From the NCBI GenBank assembly GCA_013360465.1, contig JABWBO010000001.1:62001-126000 (forward strand): 64,000 nucleotides of DNA, in the 5' to 3' direction. Below are positions 56,855-64,000 of this stretch, piece after piece (the first letter of the stretch is position 1; each line of letters begins with the position of its first letter). Source of the DNA: Anaerolineae bacterium (GTDB taxonomy: Bacteria; Chloroflexota; Anaerolineae; Aggregatilineales; Phototrophicaceae). A program made the translations under genes and the position numbers. Below the pieces are notes generated by a model. That model saw nothing but the letters and a program-made list of their open reading frames with translations. It made no database searches and was not told the DNA's origin.

Positions 56855-59404
56855 TCAAGCGGTTTCGGCTTCCTGAAGCTGATCGGCGCGATAGGTGTTG
56901 CCGCAGTTCAGGCATTTCAGGCGGGAGCGCGTCTGCTCTGTGAGCAGCCCACCGCAGTTGGGGCAGGGATGGGCGACCGGGCGCTGCCAACTCGTGAAAT
57001 CACAGCCTGGGTAGCGGGAACACCCAAAGAAGGTTTTGCCTCGTCGGGAACGCCGCTCGACGATCACCCCTCCATGCTCGACACCGCACTTTGGGCAGCT
57101 GATGCCCAGCGATTCCATAAAAGGTTCGGTGTGACGGCAGCTGGGGTAATCTGAACAGCCGATGAACTTGCCAAAACGTCCATAACGCATGACCAGCGGT
57201 TTGCCGCAAACCGGGCAGTCGCGCCCGATGAATTCCTCCTGCGCGACCCGCGTAATGGTGGACTTGGCGTGCGCGATCTGTGGCTCAAACTGCTGATAGA
57301 AATCGCGCAGCATCGGACGCCACTCGCGCGCCCCTTCGGAGATCTCGTCCAATTCATCTTCCATGCGGGCGGTGAACTGGTAGCTCATGATCTCCGGAAA
57401 GTGCTTGACCAGCAAATCGTTCACGATTTCGCCGGTCTCGGTCGGGCGCAGACGTTTGTCTTTTTCTTTGACGACATATTCGCGATCCTGGATGACCGCG
57501 ACAATCGGCGCATAAGTGCTTGGGCGACCGATGCCGAATTCTTCCAGGGTGCGGACCAGACTCGCCTCTGTATAGCGGTGCGGCGCTTCGGTGAAATGCT
57601 GCTCAGGCAGCAGCGCCAGCAGGTCCAGAGCTTCACCAACCGTCATCGAAGGCAGGACGCGCCCTTCATCTTCATCGACCGCCGCATCTTCGTCACGGGC
57701 ATCCTCGTAGAGCGCTAGGAAACCGCGAAACTGGATGGTGCTTCCCGAAGCGCGCAGCAGGTAGCGCGCTGCTTTTGCCTGCTGTGGATGCGCTTCAATA
57801 TCCACGCGGCGGGTCTTGTAGACTGCGCTTTCCATCTGACTGGCGACGAAACGCTGCCAGATCAGCGTGTACAGCTTGAACTGGTCGCTCGTCAGCCAGC
57901 GCCTGATGCTTTCTGGCTCATGCAGGATAGCGGTCGGGCGGATGGCTTCGTGGGCTTCCTGCGCGCCTTTTGTGCGTGTGCGATACTGGGGCGGCTTTGA
58001 CGGAGCGAAGTCGGCGCCGAAACGCTGGACAATGTAGTCGTGCGCTTCACGCTGCGCCTGTGATGAGACATTGGTGCTGTCAGTGCGCATGTAGGTGATC
58101 AAGCCGACCGAACCCTCGGCTCCGACATCGATCCCTTCATAGAGCTGCTGCGCCAGCGCCATAGTCCGACGAGCGTTATAGCCGAAGCGGCGCGACGCTT
58201 CTTGCTGAAGGGTGCTTGTCGTGAACGGTGCAGACGGTTTGCGCTGGCGTTCGCCTTCCTTCACATCGCTGACGGTATAGCGACTGTGTTCCAGCAGCGA
58301 CAGATGCGGCTGGACATCGCCCTCTTTCCCAAAGGCAACCTCCTTGCCGCCAATCTTGATCAGCCGCGCGAGGAAGGGTGTCTGCGACTCTTTGCCGCTC
58401 CGCTGCTGTTTGCGCAGGCGGGCGTCGAGCGTCCAGTATTCAGTTGGGACGAATGCGCGAATCTCGCGTTCACGGTCGACGATCAGCCGGGTGGCAATGC
58501 TTTGCACGCGCCCCGCCGAAAGCCGATTGCGCACCTTCTCCCACAGCAGCTCGGTGATGTTGTAGCCAACCAGGCGATCCAGGATGCGCCGCGCTTGCTG
58601 CGCGTTGACCAGGTTCAGATCAAGATCGCGGGGGCGAGTGAATGCCTCTTTGACCGCTGGTTTGGTGATCTCGTGGAAGACGACGCGATGGATCGGACGT
58701 TTCTTGCCATTGACCATCTCCGTCGCAGCCATCAGATGCCAGGCGATGGCTTCGCCTTCGCGATCGGGGTCCGTTGCCAGGAAGATCTCGCTTGCGCGGT
58801 CCACCGCCGATCTTAATTCTTTGACGGTGTCTCGCTTGTCGTTTGGAACGCGATATTTCGGCTCAAAATCGTTCTCGACATCGACAGAGAGCTGCGAAAC
58901 GAGCAGGTCGCGTACGTGCCCTTTGGAAGCCTTGACCGTGTAACCCGCGCCGAGGTACTGACCGACGCTGCGTGCCTTCGCCGGCGATTCAACGATCACC
59001 AGTTTGCCGACAGCGCGGCTTGGCGACGCCTTGTCTGCACGTGCGCTGGTGGAAGTCTTTTTCGCAGCGCTTTTCGCCTTGGTCTTCTTTGCCGCACCGG
59101 ACGAAGGTGCGGCTTTTGGTTTTGAAGCCGCTTTCGTCGATTTGGCTTTGGCGGCAGGCTTTCGCGCCGCCTTCTTGCTCGCGCCGGGCTTCACAGCGCC
59201 TTTTACAGGTCTGGCAACCGACGTCGGTTCAGGCTTCGGCAGCCCGGCATGGGCATCTGACTCGCCCATACGCAAAAGGGTGGTTCCGCACACGGAACAC
59301 ACGCCGCGCGTCGCCGGACGTCCGTTCGCCAAAAATACCGGCTGTGGACTGACAATATCCCGCTTGGTTCTACACTTCACGCAGTAGGCTTGTAAGGTTG
59401 CCAT
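56855..59404 (-). CDS. topA: DNA topoisomerase I with N-terminal DUF5679-like zinc ribbon
   Basis: The protein has 849 residues from ATG 59404. It begins MATLQAYCVKCRTKRDI and CSVCGTTLLRMG, a small C-x2-C/C-x2-C ribbon like DUF5679. A Lys/Ala-rich linker of about 90 residues follows. The type-IA topoisomerase core has TOPRIM KLVIVESPAKARSVGQYLG, DPDREGEAIAWHL, and the active Tyr in LITYMRTDSTNVS near residue 438. The C-terminus has three zinc motifs: CPVCGKPLVMRYGRFGKFIGC, CPKCG with FFGCSRYPGC, and CPNCGG with CLNC. It relaxes negative supercoils. The frame before 59404 enters manC and is not coding. An upstream start with the same N-terminal ribbon is excluded by the manC gene end. Confidence 0.95.
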   Translation of the reverse strand: MATLQAYCVKCRTKRDIVSPQPVFLANGRPATRGVCSVCGTTLLRMGESDAHAGLPKPEPTSVARPVKGAVKPGASKKAARKPAAKAKSTKAASKPKAAPSSGAAKKTKAKSAAKKTSTSARADKASPSRAVGKLVIVESPAKARSVGQYLGAGYTVKASKGHVRDLLVSQLSVDVENDFEPKYRVPNDKRDTVKELRSAVDRASEIFLATDPDREGEAIAWHLMAATEMVNGKKRPIHRVVFHEITKPAVKEAFTRPRDLDLNLVNAQQARRILDRLVGYNITELLWEKVRNRLSAGRVQSIATRLIVDREREIRAFVPTEYWTLDARLRKQQRSGKESQTPFLARLIKIGGKEVAFGKEGDVQPHLSLLEHSRYTVSDVKEGERQRKPSAPFTTSTLQQEASRRFGYNARRTMALAQQLYEGIDVGAEGSVGLITYMRTDSTNVSSQAQREAHDYIVQRFGADFAPSKPPQYRTRTKGAQEAHEAIRPTAILHEPESIRRWLTSDQFKLYTLIWQRFVASQMESAVYKTRRVDIEAHPQQAKAARYLLRASGSTIQFRGFLALYEDARDEDAAVDEDEGRVLPSMTVGEALDLLALLPEQHFTEAPHRYTEASLVRTLEEFGIGRPSTYAPIVAVIQDREYVVKEKDKRLRPTETGEIVNDLLVKHFPEIMSYQFTARMEDELDEISEGAREWRPMLRDFYQQFEPQIAHAKSTITRVAQEEFIGRDCPVCGKPLVMRYGRFGKFIGCSDYPSCRHTEPFMESLGISCPKCGVEHGGVIVERRSRRGKTFFGCSRYPGCDFTSWQRPVAHPCPNCGGLLTEQTRSRLKCLNCGNTYRADQLQEAETA

Positions 59405-59417
59405 GCCCTTCCTTCGA

Positions 59418-60500
59418 CTAAAGGTACTTGTCTTGTTCCGTTTCACGCAGTAGATCGACGACTTTACGAACGTCCTGCGCACGGTCTTTGTGACAGATCA
59501 TCAACACGTCGGGGGTATCGACGACCACCAGGTCTTCTACGCCGATAGTGACCGTCAGCTTGTCGCTGTAGACCAGTGAGTTCTTTGTATCGACCACGAC
59601 ACGGTTGGGCGAAGACCCCCGGAAGCCATTACCATCTACGTCCAGGTCCAGCACGTCGAACAGGGCATCCCAGCTGCCGATATCACTCCAGCCAATGTCC
59701 ACCGGGATCACGGCAATACGTTCTGCACCTTCCATGACACCCGTATCCAGTTGAACTCTGGGCATCCGTGACCAGAGTTCTGCCAGTTTTGCGGTTGCGT
59801 CCGCCGTATCGATATGGGGCTGGTAGTCCGCCATCAGATCGTGGATGACCGGCTGCTGGCGTTTGAACTCCCTCACAGCGAGATCAGCGCGCCAGATGAA
59901 CATGCCGGAATTCCAGCTGTACTCCCCGGAGCGAAGAAACTGCCGTGCCGTCTGAGGGTCTGGCTTCTCAGTGAAATTGAGCGAATGAAAGACCTGGAAG
60001 CCGCCTGTTTCGCTCAGCAGTTCTCCACGCCGGATATAGCCAAATCCTGTAGAGGGCATCGACGGAGATATGCCCAGCGTGACGATATAACCCGCCTGGG
60101 CAACATTGAAGGCGCAGTTCAAAACAGCGCGAAAGCGCTCCTTGTAGGTGATGTGGTGGTCGGCGGTGAGCAGCGCCACGGTCGCGTCAGGATCGCGCTG
60201 AGTGATGACTGCCATTGCCAGCGCCGCCGCCGGACCTGTATTCCTGCCTTCCGGTTCGATGATGAAATTCTCAGCAGGCAGTTCCGGCGCATCGGCACGC
60301 ATCTTGTCGGCAAATCGTTCTCCGGTGACCACGTAGATGTGTTCGACCGGGAAGAGCGGAGCCAGGCGCTCGATACTGACTCGAAACATGGACGTGTCTT
60401 CGACCAGTGGGAGGAGCTGCTTGGGAAAGTCTGATCGGCTCATTGGCCACAAACGGGTTCCGCCGCCACCTGCCAGAATGACCGCGTAGTAATGATCCAT
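59418..60500 (-). CDS. manC: mannose-1-phosphate guanylyltransferase
   Basis: The 360-residue enzyme makes GDP-mannose from GTP and mannose 1-phosphate for glycan synthesis. The N-terminal nucleotide motif YAVILAGGGGTRLWPMSRSDFPKQLLPL is complete. Further motifs are EPEGRNTGPAAALA, LTADHHI, GFGYIRRGE, FTEKPDPQTA, YSWNSGMFIWRADL and DIGWSDIGSWDAL. The C-terminal isomerase half of bifunctional ManC/AlgA is absent. It starts 15 bases after dprA and precedes topA by 13 bases; these belong to one run with the rimM-ffh cluster. Confidence 0.94.
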   Translation of the reverse strand: MDHYYAVILAGGGGTRLWPMSRSDFPKQLLPLVEDTSMFRVSIERLAPLFPVEHIYVVTGERFADKMRADAPELPAENFIIEPEGRNTGPAAALAMAVITQRDPDATVALLTADHHITYKERFRAVLNCAFNVAQAGYIVTLGISPSMPSTGFGYIRRGELLSETGGFQVFHSLNFTEKPDPQTARQFLRSGEYSWNSGMFIWRADLAVREFKRQQPVIHDLMADYQPHIDTADATAKLAELWSRMPRVQLDTGVMEGAERIAVIPVDIGWSDIGSWDALFDVLDLDVDGNGFRGSSPNRVVVDTKNSLVYSDKLTVTIGVEDLVVVDTPDVLMICHKDRAQDVRKVVDLLRETEQDKYL

Positions 60501-60515
60501 GGGTGCAATAACCCT

Positions 60516-61670
60516 CTACCGCATATCCAGGTCGCGAAGAAGCTGCTGTGCGGCATAGTTCAACCGATACAGACTGCCATGATCTTGCTCTACGTATCCC
60601 TGAAGTTCAAGGGATGTCAGCGCGCTGATGACTGCCGACGCCGCAACACCCGCTTCCCGCACCAGCACATCGATGTGTACAGGGTCCTGACCAAAGAGCC
60701 TCAGCAGAGCGATCTGCGCCGGCGTCAGCGGTAGAGTCTCCTGTACGGCGGACCGGGTCATCAACTGCTCATTGGTGATCTCCAGATCGTTCAGGATATC
60801 CTCAACGTCCATGACAGCCCTCGCTCCATCCTGAATCAGACGGTGACAGCCCTTGCTGCCAGCGCTGAAGATGCTGCCCGGAACCGCGTAGACATCACGC
60901 CCCTGCTCAAGCGCGAAGGCGGCAGTGATCAGCGCTCCGCTTTTCTCCGGCGCTTCCACAACGATGACAGCCAGAGACACGCCGCTGATGATACGATTTC
61001 GGCGCGGAAAATGACGCCCTTCGGGCTGACTGCCCAATGGAAATTCCGTTAGAACCGCGCCGCGTTCTGTGATCTGCCTGGCGAGCGCCGCGTGATCGCG
61101 CGGGTAAATCTGGTCGATGCCGCATCCGAGAATCGCTATTGTCCGCCCGCCGACTTCAAGCGCCGCTTGATGTGCGCTGGCGTCAATACCATGCGCCAGT
61201 CCGCTGACAATAGTGACGCCCGCCGCCGCCAGCCGCCCCGCCAGATGGCGCGCGACCTCGCGCCCATAGGCGCTGGACTTGCGGGTTCCGACGATTGCCA
61301 CCGCTTTGTCGTCGCCGGGCAGCAGCGATCCGCGTGCGTAAAGAAGCGGCGGCGAGTCGGGCAGGATACGGAGCGCAGCCGGGTAATCGGCATCACTCTG
61401 CAAAATGATCCTGGCGCCATATGCCGCGATCCTGTTCATGACGGCGTGCAGGTCGCTCTTTTCACGGGTTTGCAGCAGATTATCCGCTGTGGTGGCATCC
61501 AGTCCTGCTGCCAGAAGCGCGGCGCGATCTGCCGTCCAGATCGCAGGAGCGCTCTTGAAAGCCTCCATCAGGCGGCGCAGTCGTCTTGTCCCGATGCCGG
61601 GCGTCAAGCTCAAGCCGAGCCAGCATAACCGTTCGTCCAAGAGTAATCCGACCGCCGTCCCCAACTCCAT
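60516..61670 (-). CDS. dprA: DNA processing protein DprA
   Basis: The 384-residue protein loads RecA on incoming single-stranded DNA in natural transformation and is also widespread in non-competent bacteria. An N-terminal SAM/HhH-like region (LTPGIGTRRLRRLMEAF) precedes the Rossmann domain. There the family blocks are YPAALRILPDSPPLLYARGSL, VAIVGTRKSSAYGREVARHLAG, VSGLAHGIDASAHQAAL, ILGCGIDQIYPRDH and FPLGSQPEGRHFPRRNRIISG. The C-terminal winged helix is ALLRLFGQDPVHIDVLVREAG. The start is ATG 61670. It lies between manC and rimM. Confidence 0.95.
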   Translation of the reverse strand: MELGTAVGLLLDERLCWLGLSLTPGIGTRRLRRLMEAFKSAPAIWTADRAALLAAGLDATTADNLLQTREKSDLHAVMNRIAAYGARIILQSDADYPAALRILPDSPPLLYARGSLLPGDDKAVAIVGTRKSSAYGREVARHLAGRLAAAGVTIVSGLAHGIDASAHQAALEVGGRTIAILGCGIDQIYPRDHAALARQITERGAVLTEFPLGSQPEGRHFPRRNRIISGVSLAVIVVEAPEKSGALITAAFALEQGRDVYAVPGSIFSAGSKGCHRLIQDGARAVMDVEDILNDLEITNEQLMTRSAVQETLPLTPAQIALLRLFGQDPVHIDVLVREAGVAASAVISALTSLELQGYVEQDHGSLYRLNYAAQQLLRDLDMR

Positions 61671-61723
61671 TAAAGAGAATAAAGGGGGGATGAGGTCGTG
61701 TCAAGCGCAGATGGGACCGTTCA

Positions 61724-62263
61724 TCAGCCAGATCGATCCGGCAGAAGCCCTTCCGGCAGGCGCACCGTCATCACGCCGCCGTCAATATCTGTCGAGAGGA
61801 TGGTATCGGGAATCGCCGGGATCAAGACCTCCCCGTACCCGGGGCTTGCGACGATGTAGACATCGTTGGCGCCGGTTTCCAGCACGTCGGTCAGTGTGCC
61901 AAGTTCCTGACCATCGTCCAGAAGGACCCGAATACCGATAAGCTGATAGAGGTAGAATTCCCCTTCTTCAAGCGGCACCGCGTGGTCGATGTCTACCAGC
62001 ACGAACAGCCCACGAAGCCGGTCCGCAGCGTCGCGGTCGTCGATTCCGCGCAGCTTCAGGAGCCCGTACCCGCTGTTCATGCGGTTCCCCTGAACCTGGA
62101 ACGGCGTCAGCTTAGAGGATGACGCCGACTCGCCCAGGTAGACTGTCTCCAGATGCGCGATTCGTTCCGGATAGTCGGTGAGGATGCGTAGGCGCACTTC
62201 GCCGCGTATGCCGTGCGGACGCAGGATTTCGCCGATCGCCAGATATTTCGGAGTCTCGGTCAT
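61724..62263 (-). CDS. rimM: 16S rRNA processing protein RimM
   Basis: The protein has 179 residues from ATG 62263 (MTETPKYLAIGEILRPHGIRGEVRL). The RimM domain has the signature GIRGEVRLRILTDYPER and KLRGIDDRDAADRLRGLFV. The C-terminal PRC-barrel has YLYQLIGIRVLLDDGQELGTLTDVLETGANDVYIV and EVLIPAIPDTILSTDID. It assists maturation of the 30S head and binds protein S19. It follows khpA by seven bases. The usual next gene trmD is not behind it; dprA takes that place. Confidence 0.95.
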   Translation of the reverse strand: MTETPKYLAIGEILRPHGIRGEVRLRILTDYPERIAHLETVYLGESASSSKLTPFQVQGNRMNSGYGLLKLRGIDDRDAADRLRGLFVLVDIDHAVPLEEGEFYLYQLIGIRVLLDDGQELGTLTDVLETGANDVYIVASPGYGEVLIPAIPDTILSTDIDGGVMTVRLPEGLLPDRSG

Positions 62264-62270
62264 CCAGCGA

Positions 62271-62498
62271 TTACAGAATCTTGAGGATGACGCGCTTGGA
62301 ACGAGGGGTTTCGGCAGCCCGCAGAAGCGTGCGCAGGGCATTAGCGACCCGCCCACCGCGCCCGATCATACGTCCCATGTCGTCACTGCCGACGCGCAGC
62401 TCGATGATCAAAGACGATGCCGTCTCGCGGCGTCGCACGCGGACTGCGGTGGGATCATCGACAAGGCTTTTGGCAACGTACTCGACCATACCTTCCAT
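62271..62498 (-). CDS. khpA: KH-domain RNA-binding protein KhpA
   Basis: The protein has 75 residues from ATG 62498, eight bases after GGGAGG; the frame upstream is not needed. It is a single KH domain with EGMVEYVAKSLVDDP, IIELRVGSDDMGRMIGRGGRVANALRTLL and a final VILKIL. The GxxG loop (Gly-Arg-Gly-Gly) is intact. KhpA proteins bind RNA with KhpB and act in cell-envelope and ribosome-linked regulation. The gene is placed between rpsP and rimM as in many bacteria. Confidence 0.94.
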   Translation of the reverse strand: MEGMVEYVAKSLVDDPTAVRVRRRETASSLIIELRVGSDDMGRMIGRGGRVANALRTLLRAAETPRSKRVILKIL

Positions 62499-62613
62499 GC
62501 GATTGCCTCCCTGCAAGCGGGCGGATAGAAAGCGGCGGACGCCCGACAGCATATCCTCACCGTCTGGTGTGGGATACGCACTGACGCGCCCGCCGTTGTA
62601 GATGAGAGGGCGT

Positions 62614-63003
62614 TTATTCCCCCTTCGGCTTCATCTTGCCTTGACCAGGTTCGGGGGAAGCGAAGCGCGTGCGCCCACTCACGGGCGCTGCCTCGGCGCG
62701 CGCCTTTTCAGCTTCGGCGACCAGCTCTTCAAGCTTCGCGCCAGCCTTGAGCCGCTCGAAACGCGCCGCTGTTCCCGTTCGTTTGAACAGCGTAACGACG
62801 GCTTCGCTGGGCTGAGCGCCGACGCTCAACCAGTAGAGCGCGCGATCTTCCTGAACAATATCGGTGGATGGCTGCGTGCGCGGATTGTGAAAGCCGATCA
62901 CCTCGATGTAACCGCCGGCGCGAGCTGCACGCTGATCGGCGACGACGATACGGTAGCTCGGCTGATGCTTCAATCCGACGCGGCGCAAACGAATACGAAC
63001 CAT
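62614..63003 (-). CDS. rpsP: 30S ribosomal protein S16 with C-terminal extension
   Basis: The protein has 129 residues from ATG 63003 (MVRIRLRRVGLKHQPSYRIVVADQRAARAGGYIEVIGFHNP). The S16 fold ends near residue 80, with ALYWLSVGAQPSEAV and VTLFKRTG. The remaining 45 residues form an Ala/Glu-rich helix and a polar tail (AGAKLEELVAEAEKARAEAAP and KMKPKGE), longer than the usual 80-90-residue protein. It is near the 5' side of the ffh-rpsP-khpA-rimM run. Confidence 0.95.
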   Translation of the reverse strand: MVRIRLRRVGLKHQPSYRIVVADQRAARAGGYIEVIGFHNPRTQPSTDIVQEDRALYWLSVGAQPSEAVVTLFKRTGTAARFERLKAGAKLEELVAEAEKARAEAAPVSGRTRFASPEPGQGKMKPKGE

Positions 63004-63109
63004 GTGTACTTTCTCCTTAGATGTACGCTCCCATGCACCAGCCTTACTGCCGGCGGAGAGCCACTGAGACGAATAAGAGGACTCAGTTGCGGAAAGGGTA
63101 GGGATACCC

Positions 63110-64000
63110 TTAGCGCGGTGGACGACGCGGCGGCTGTGCCCCTGGCATACCACCAGGCAGACCGGGGAAGCGCCCCTTGCGCATCTGACCCATGAGCGTC
63201 TGCATTTCGTTGAACTGCTTCAACACATCGTTCACGTCGCGCACCTCTACACCGCTCCCCTTGGCGATACGCTTGCGGCGGCTCGCATTGAGGACCTTCG
63301 GATTGGTGCGCTCGGCAGTCGTCATCGAATTGATGATCGCCTCGACGCGGCGGATGCGTTTCTCAACCTGGTCCTGATCGATCTGATCGCGGAAGCGGCT
63401 CATGCCGGGAATCATATCCAACAACTGCACAAACGACCCCATCCGGCGGATTTTCCGCAGCTGATCGAGGAAGTCCTGCAAGGTGAACTGATTCTCCATC
63501 AGCTTCTTCTGAAGCTTGAGCGCCTCCGCCTCGTCATATTCGGCTTCAGCCTTCTCGATGAGCGTGAGGACATCGCCCATACCCAGAATTCGCTGTGCCA
63601 GACGATCTGGATAGAACGGCTCGAAACCATCCAGCTTTTCAGACGTGCCCAGGAACTTGATCGGCACGCCGGTCACGGCGCGCATCGAGAGCGCAGCGCC
63701 GCCGCGCGAATCGCCGTCTATTTTGGTCAGGATCAAGCCGGTGATGCCCAGGCGTTCGTTGAAGCCCTGGGCGATGTTAACCGCTTCCTGACCCGTCATC
63801 GAGTCGGCGACCAGGAGGATCTCATTCGGCTTGGTGCGCCGCTTGATCTCCTCAAGCTCGGTCATGAGCGTCTCGTCGATTTGCAGCCGTCCAGCGGTAT
63901 CCAAGATGACCACCGCCGCATTTTTGGCTCGCGCCTGCTGAATGCCGCGTTCGCAGATCTCCGGCGGCTTGGCTGTCGTGCCTTCTTCGTGGAAGTCAAC
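63110..64000 (-). CDS. ffh: signal recognition particle protein Ffh, N-terminal part outside window
   Basis: The frame is open to the window end; the first visible residues continue into KNAAVVILDTAGRLQIDE, the G3 motif of the SRP GTPase. LLVADSMTGQEAVNIAQGF and ITGLILTKIDGDSRGGAALSM (G4, TKID) and IKFLGTSEKLDGFEPFYP follow. The M domain begins at FTLQDFLDQLRKIRRMG and contains RRVEAIINSMTTAERTNPKVLNASRRKRIAKGSG, the RNA-binding part. The Met/Gly/Pro-rich end is GRFPGLPGGMPG. The G1 P-loop lies outside. It targets membrane proteins to the translocon together with 4.5S RNA, which is not in this window. Confidence 0.95.
   Translation of the reverse strand, partial: VDFHEEGTTAKPPEICERGIQQARAKNAAVVILDTAGRLQIDETLMTELEEIKRRTKPNEILLVADSMTGQEAVNIAQGFNERLGITGLILTKIDGDSRGGAALSMRAVTGVPIKFLGTSEKLDGFEPFYPDRLAQRILGMGDVLTLIEKAEAEYDEAEALKLQKKLMENQFTLQDFLDQLRKIRRMGSFVQLLDMIPGMSRFRDQIDQDQVEKRIRRVEAIINSMTTAERTNPKVLNASRRKRIAKGSGVEVRDVNDVLKQFNEMQTLMGQMRKGRFPGLPGGMPGAQPPRRPPR

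Overview
The window reads as a chromosomal segment of a GC-rich bacterium, most probably a member of the Chloroflexota (Anaerolineae or a neighbouring lineage). This is an inference from protein types: lipoproteins and surface proteins with long Thr/Pro linkers, a topoisomerase I with an N-terminal DUF5679-like zinc ribbon, a GldA/F/G-type ABC exporter with a DUF4340 partner, an IleRS of the GxHH type, many small TPR membrane proteins, and an RpoD with a short N-terminus. No rRNA, insertion sequence, phage gene or CRISPR array is visible. Coding density is high and the genes look vertically inherited and housekeeping in character.

Layout. 1-5049 (minus): psuG, a MurA-like gene, an alpha/beta hydrolase, murF and a DUF456 membrane protein (cut by the window edge). 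5116-6539 (plus): two small membrane proteins and a SRAP/YedK-type DNA-protein crosslink protein. 6536-14937 (minus): rpoD, a LiaF/DUF5668-like membrane protein, a GNAT enzyme, a 7TM-GAF-HTH regulator, an S1-domain protein and ftsK. 15126-18791 (minus): ABC ATPase, permease, GldG-like protein and DUF4340 protein. 19030-28590 (plus): an arginine/carbamoyl-phosphate operon, argC-argB-HNH protein-argD-argJ-carA-carB. It is preceded by a leader that looks like a complete ribosome-mediated attenuator and is closed by a strong terminator. 28590-31160: a secreted SH3-like protein, hpt and a CCA-adding/poly(A) polymerase family enzyme. 31148-35879 (minus): a TPR protein, a URO-D family protein, rsmD, a degenerate ImmA/IrrE protein and a large membrane protein. 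35941-41384 (plus): two GNAT enzymes, an AlaX editing protein, three TPR membrane proteins and two single-pass proteins. 41599-46965 (plus): ileS, a PucR-type regulator and a small basic protein. 47007-49097 (minus): a periplasmic-type binding protein, a clan GH-A glycosidase and tRNA-Arg(CCG). 49258-55249 (plus): a lipoprotein, an SH3/Thr-Pro/zinc-ribbon membrane protein, a formiminotransferase, an M23 peptidase lipoprotein, an MBL-fold hydrolase and greA. 55329-64000 (minus): a Pro-rich membrane protein, topA, manC, dprA, and the ffh-rpsP-khpA-rimM ribosome/SRP cluster (ffh is cut by the window end).

The most striking signal is the leader of the arginine operon. A TTGACA-17-TATCAT promoter is followed by a 27-codon reading frame carrying Arg-Arg-Arg-Ser-Arg-Arg, and then by an intrinsic terminator about 30 bases before argC. 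An 8-base segment just after the Arg codons is exactly complementary to the 5' arm of that terminator. This gives the alternative 1:2 / 2:3 / 3:4 pairing expected of a trp/his-style attenuator, here for arginine. An HNH-domain gene of unknown role lies inside the same operon. Other points worth a second look are a MurA homologue lacking the usual active-site Lys, a palindrome directly downstream of the rpoD promoter, a membrane-anchored regulator with a C-terminal HTH, and several families whose active-site motifs are altered (ImmA/IrrE, RsmD, the HD domain of the CCA enzyme, M23).
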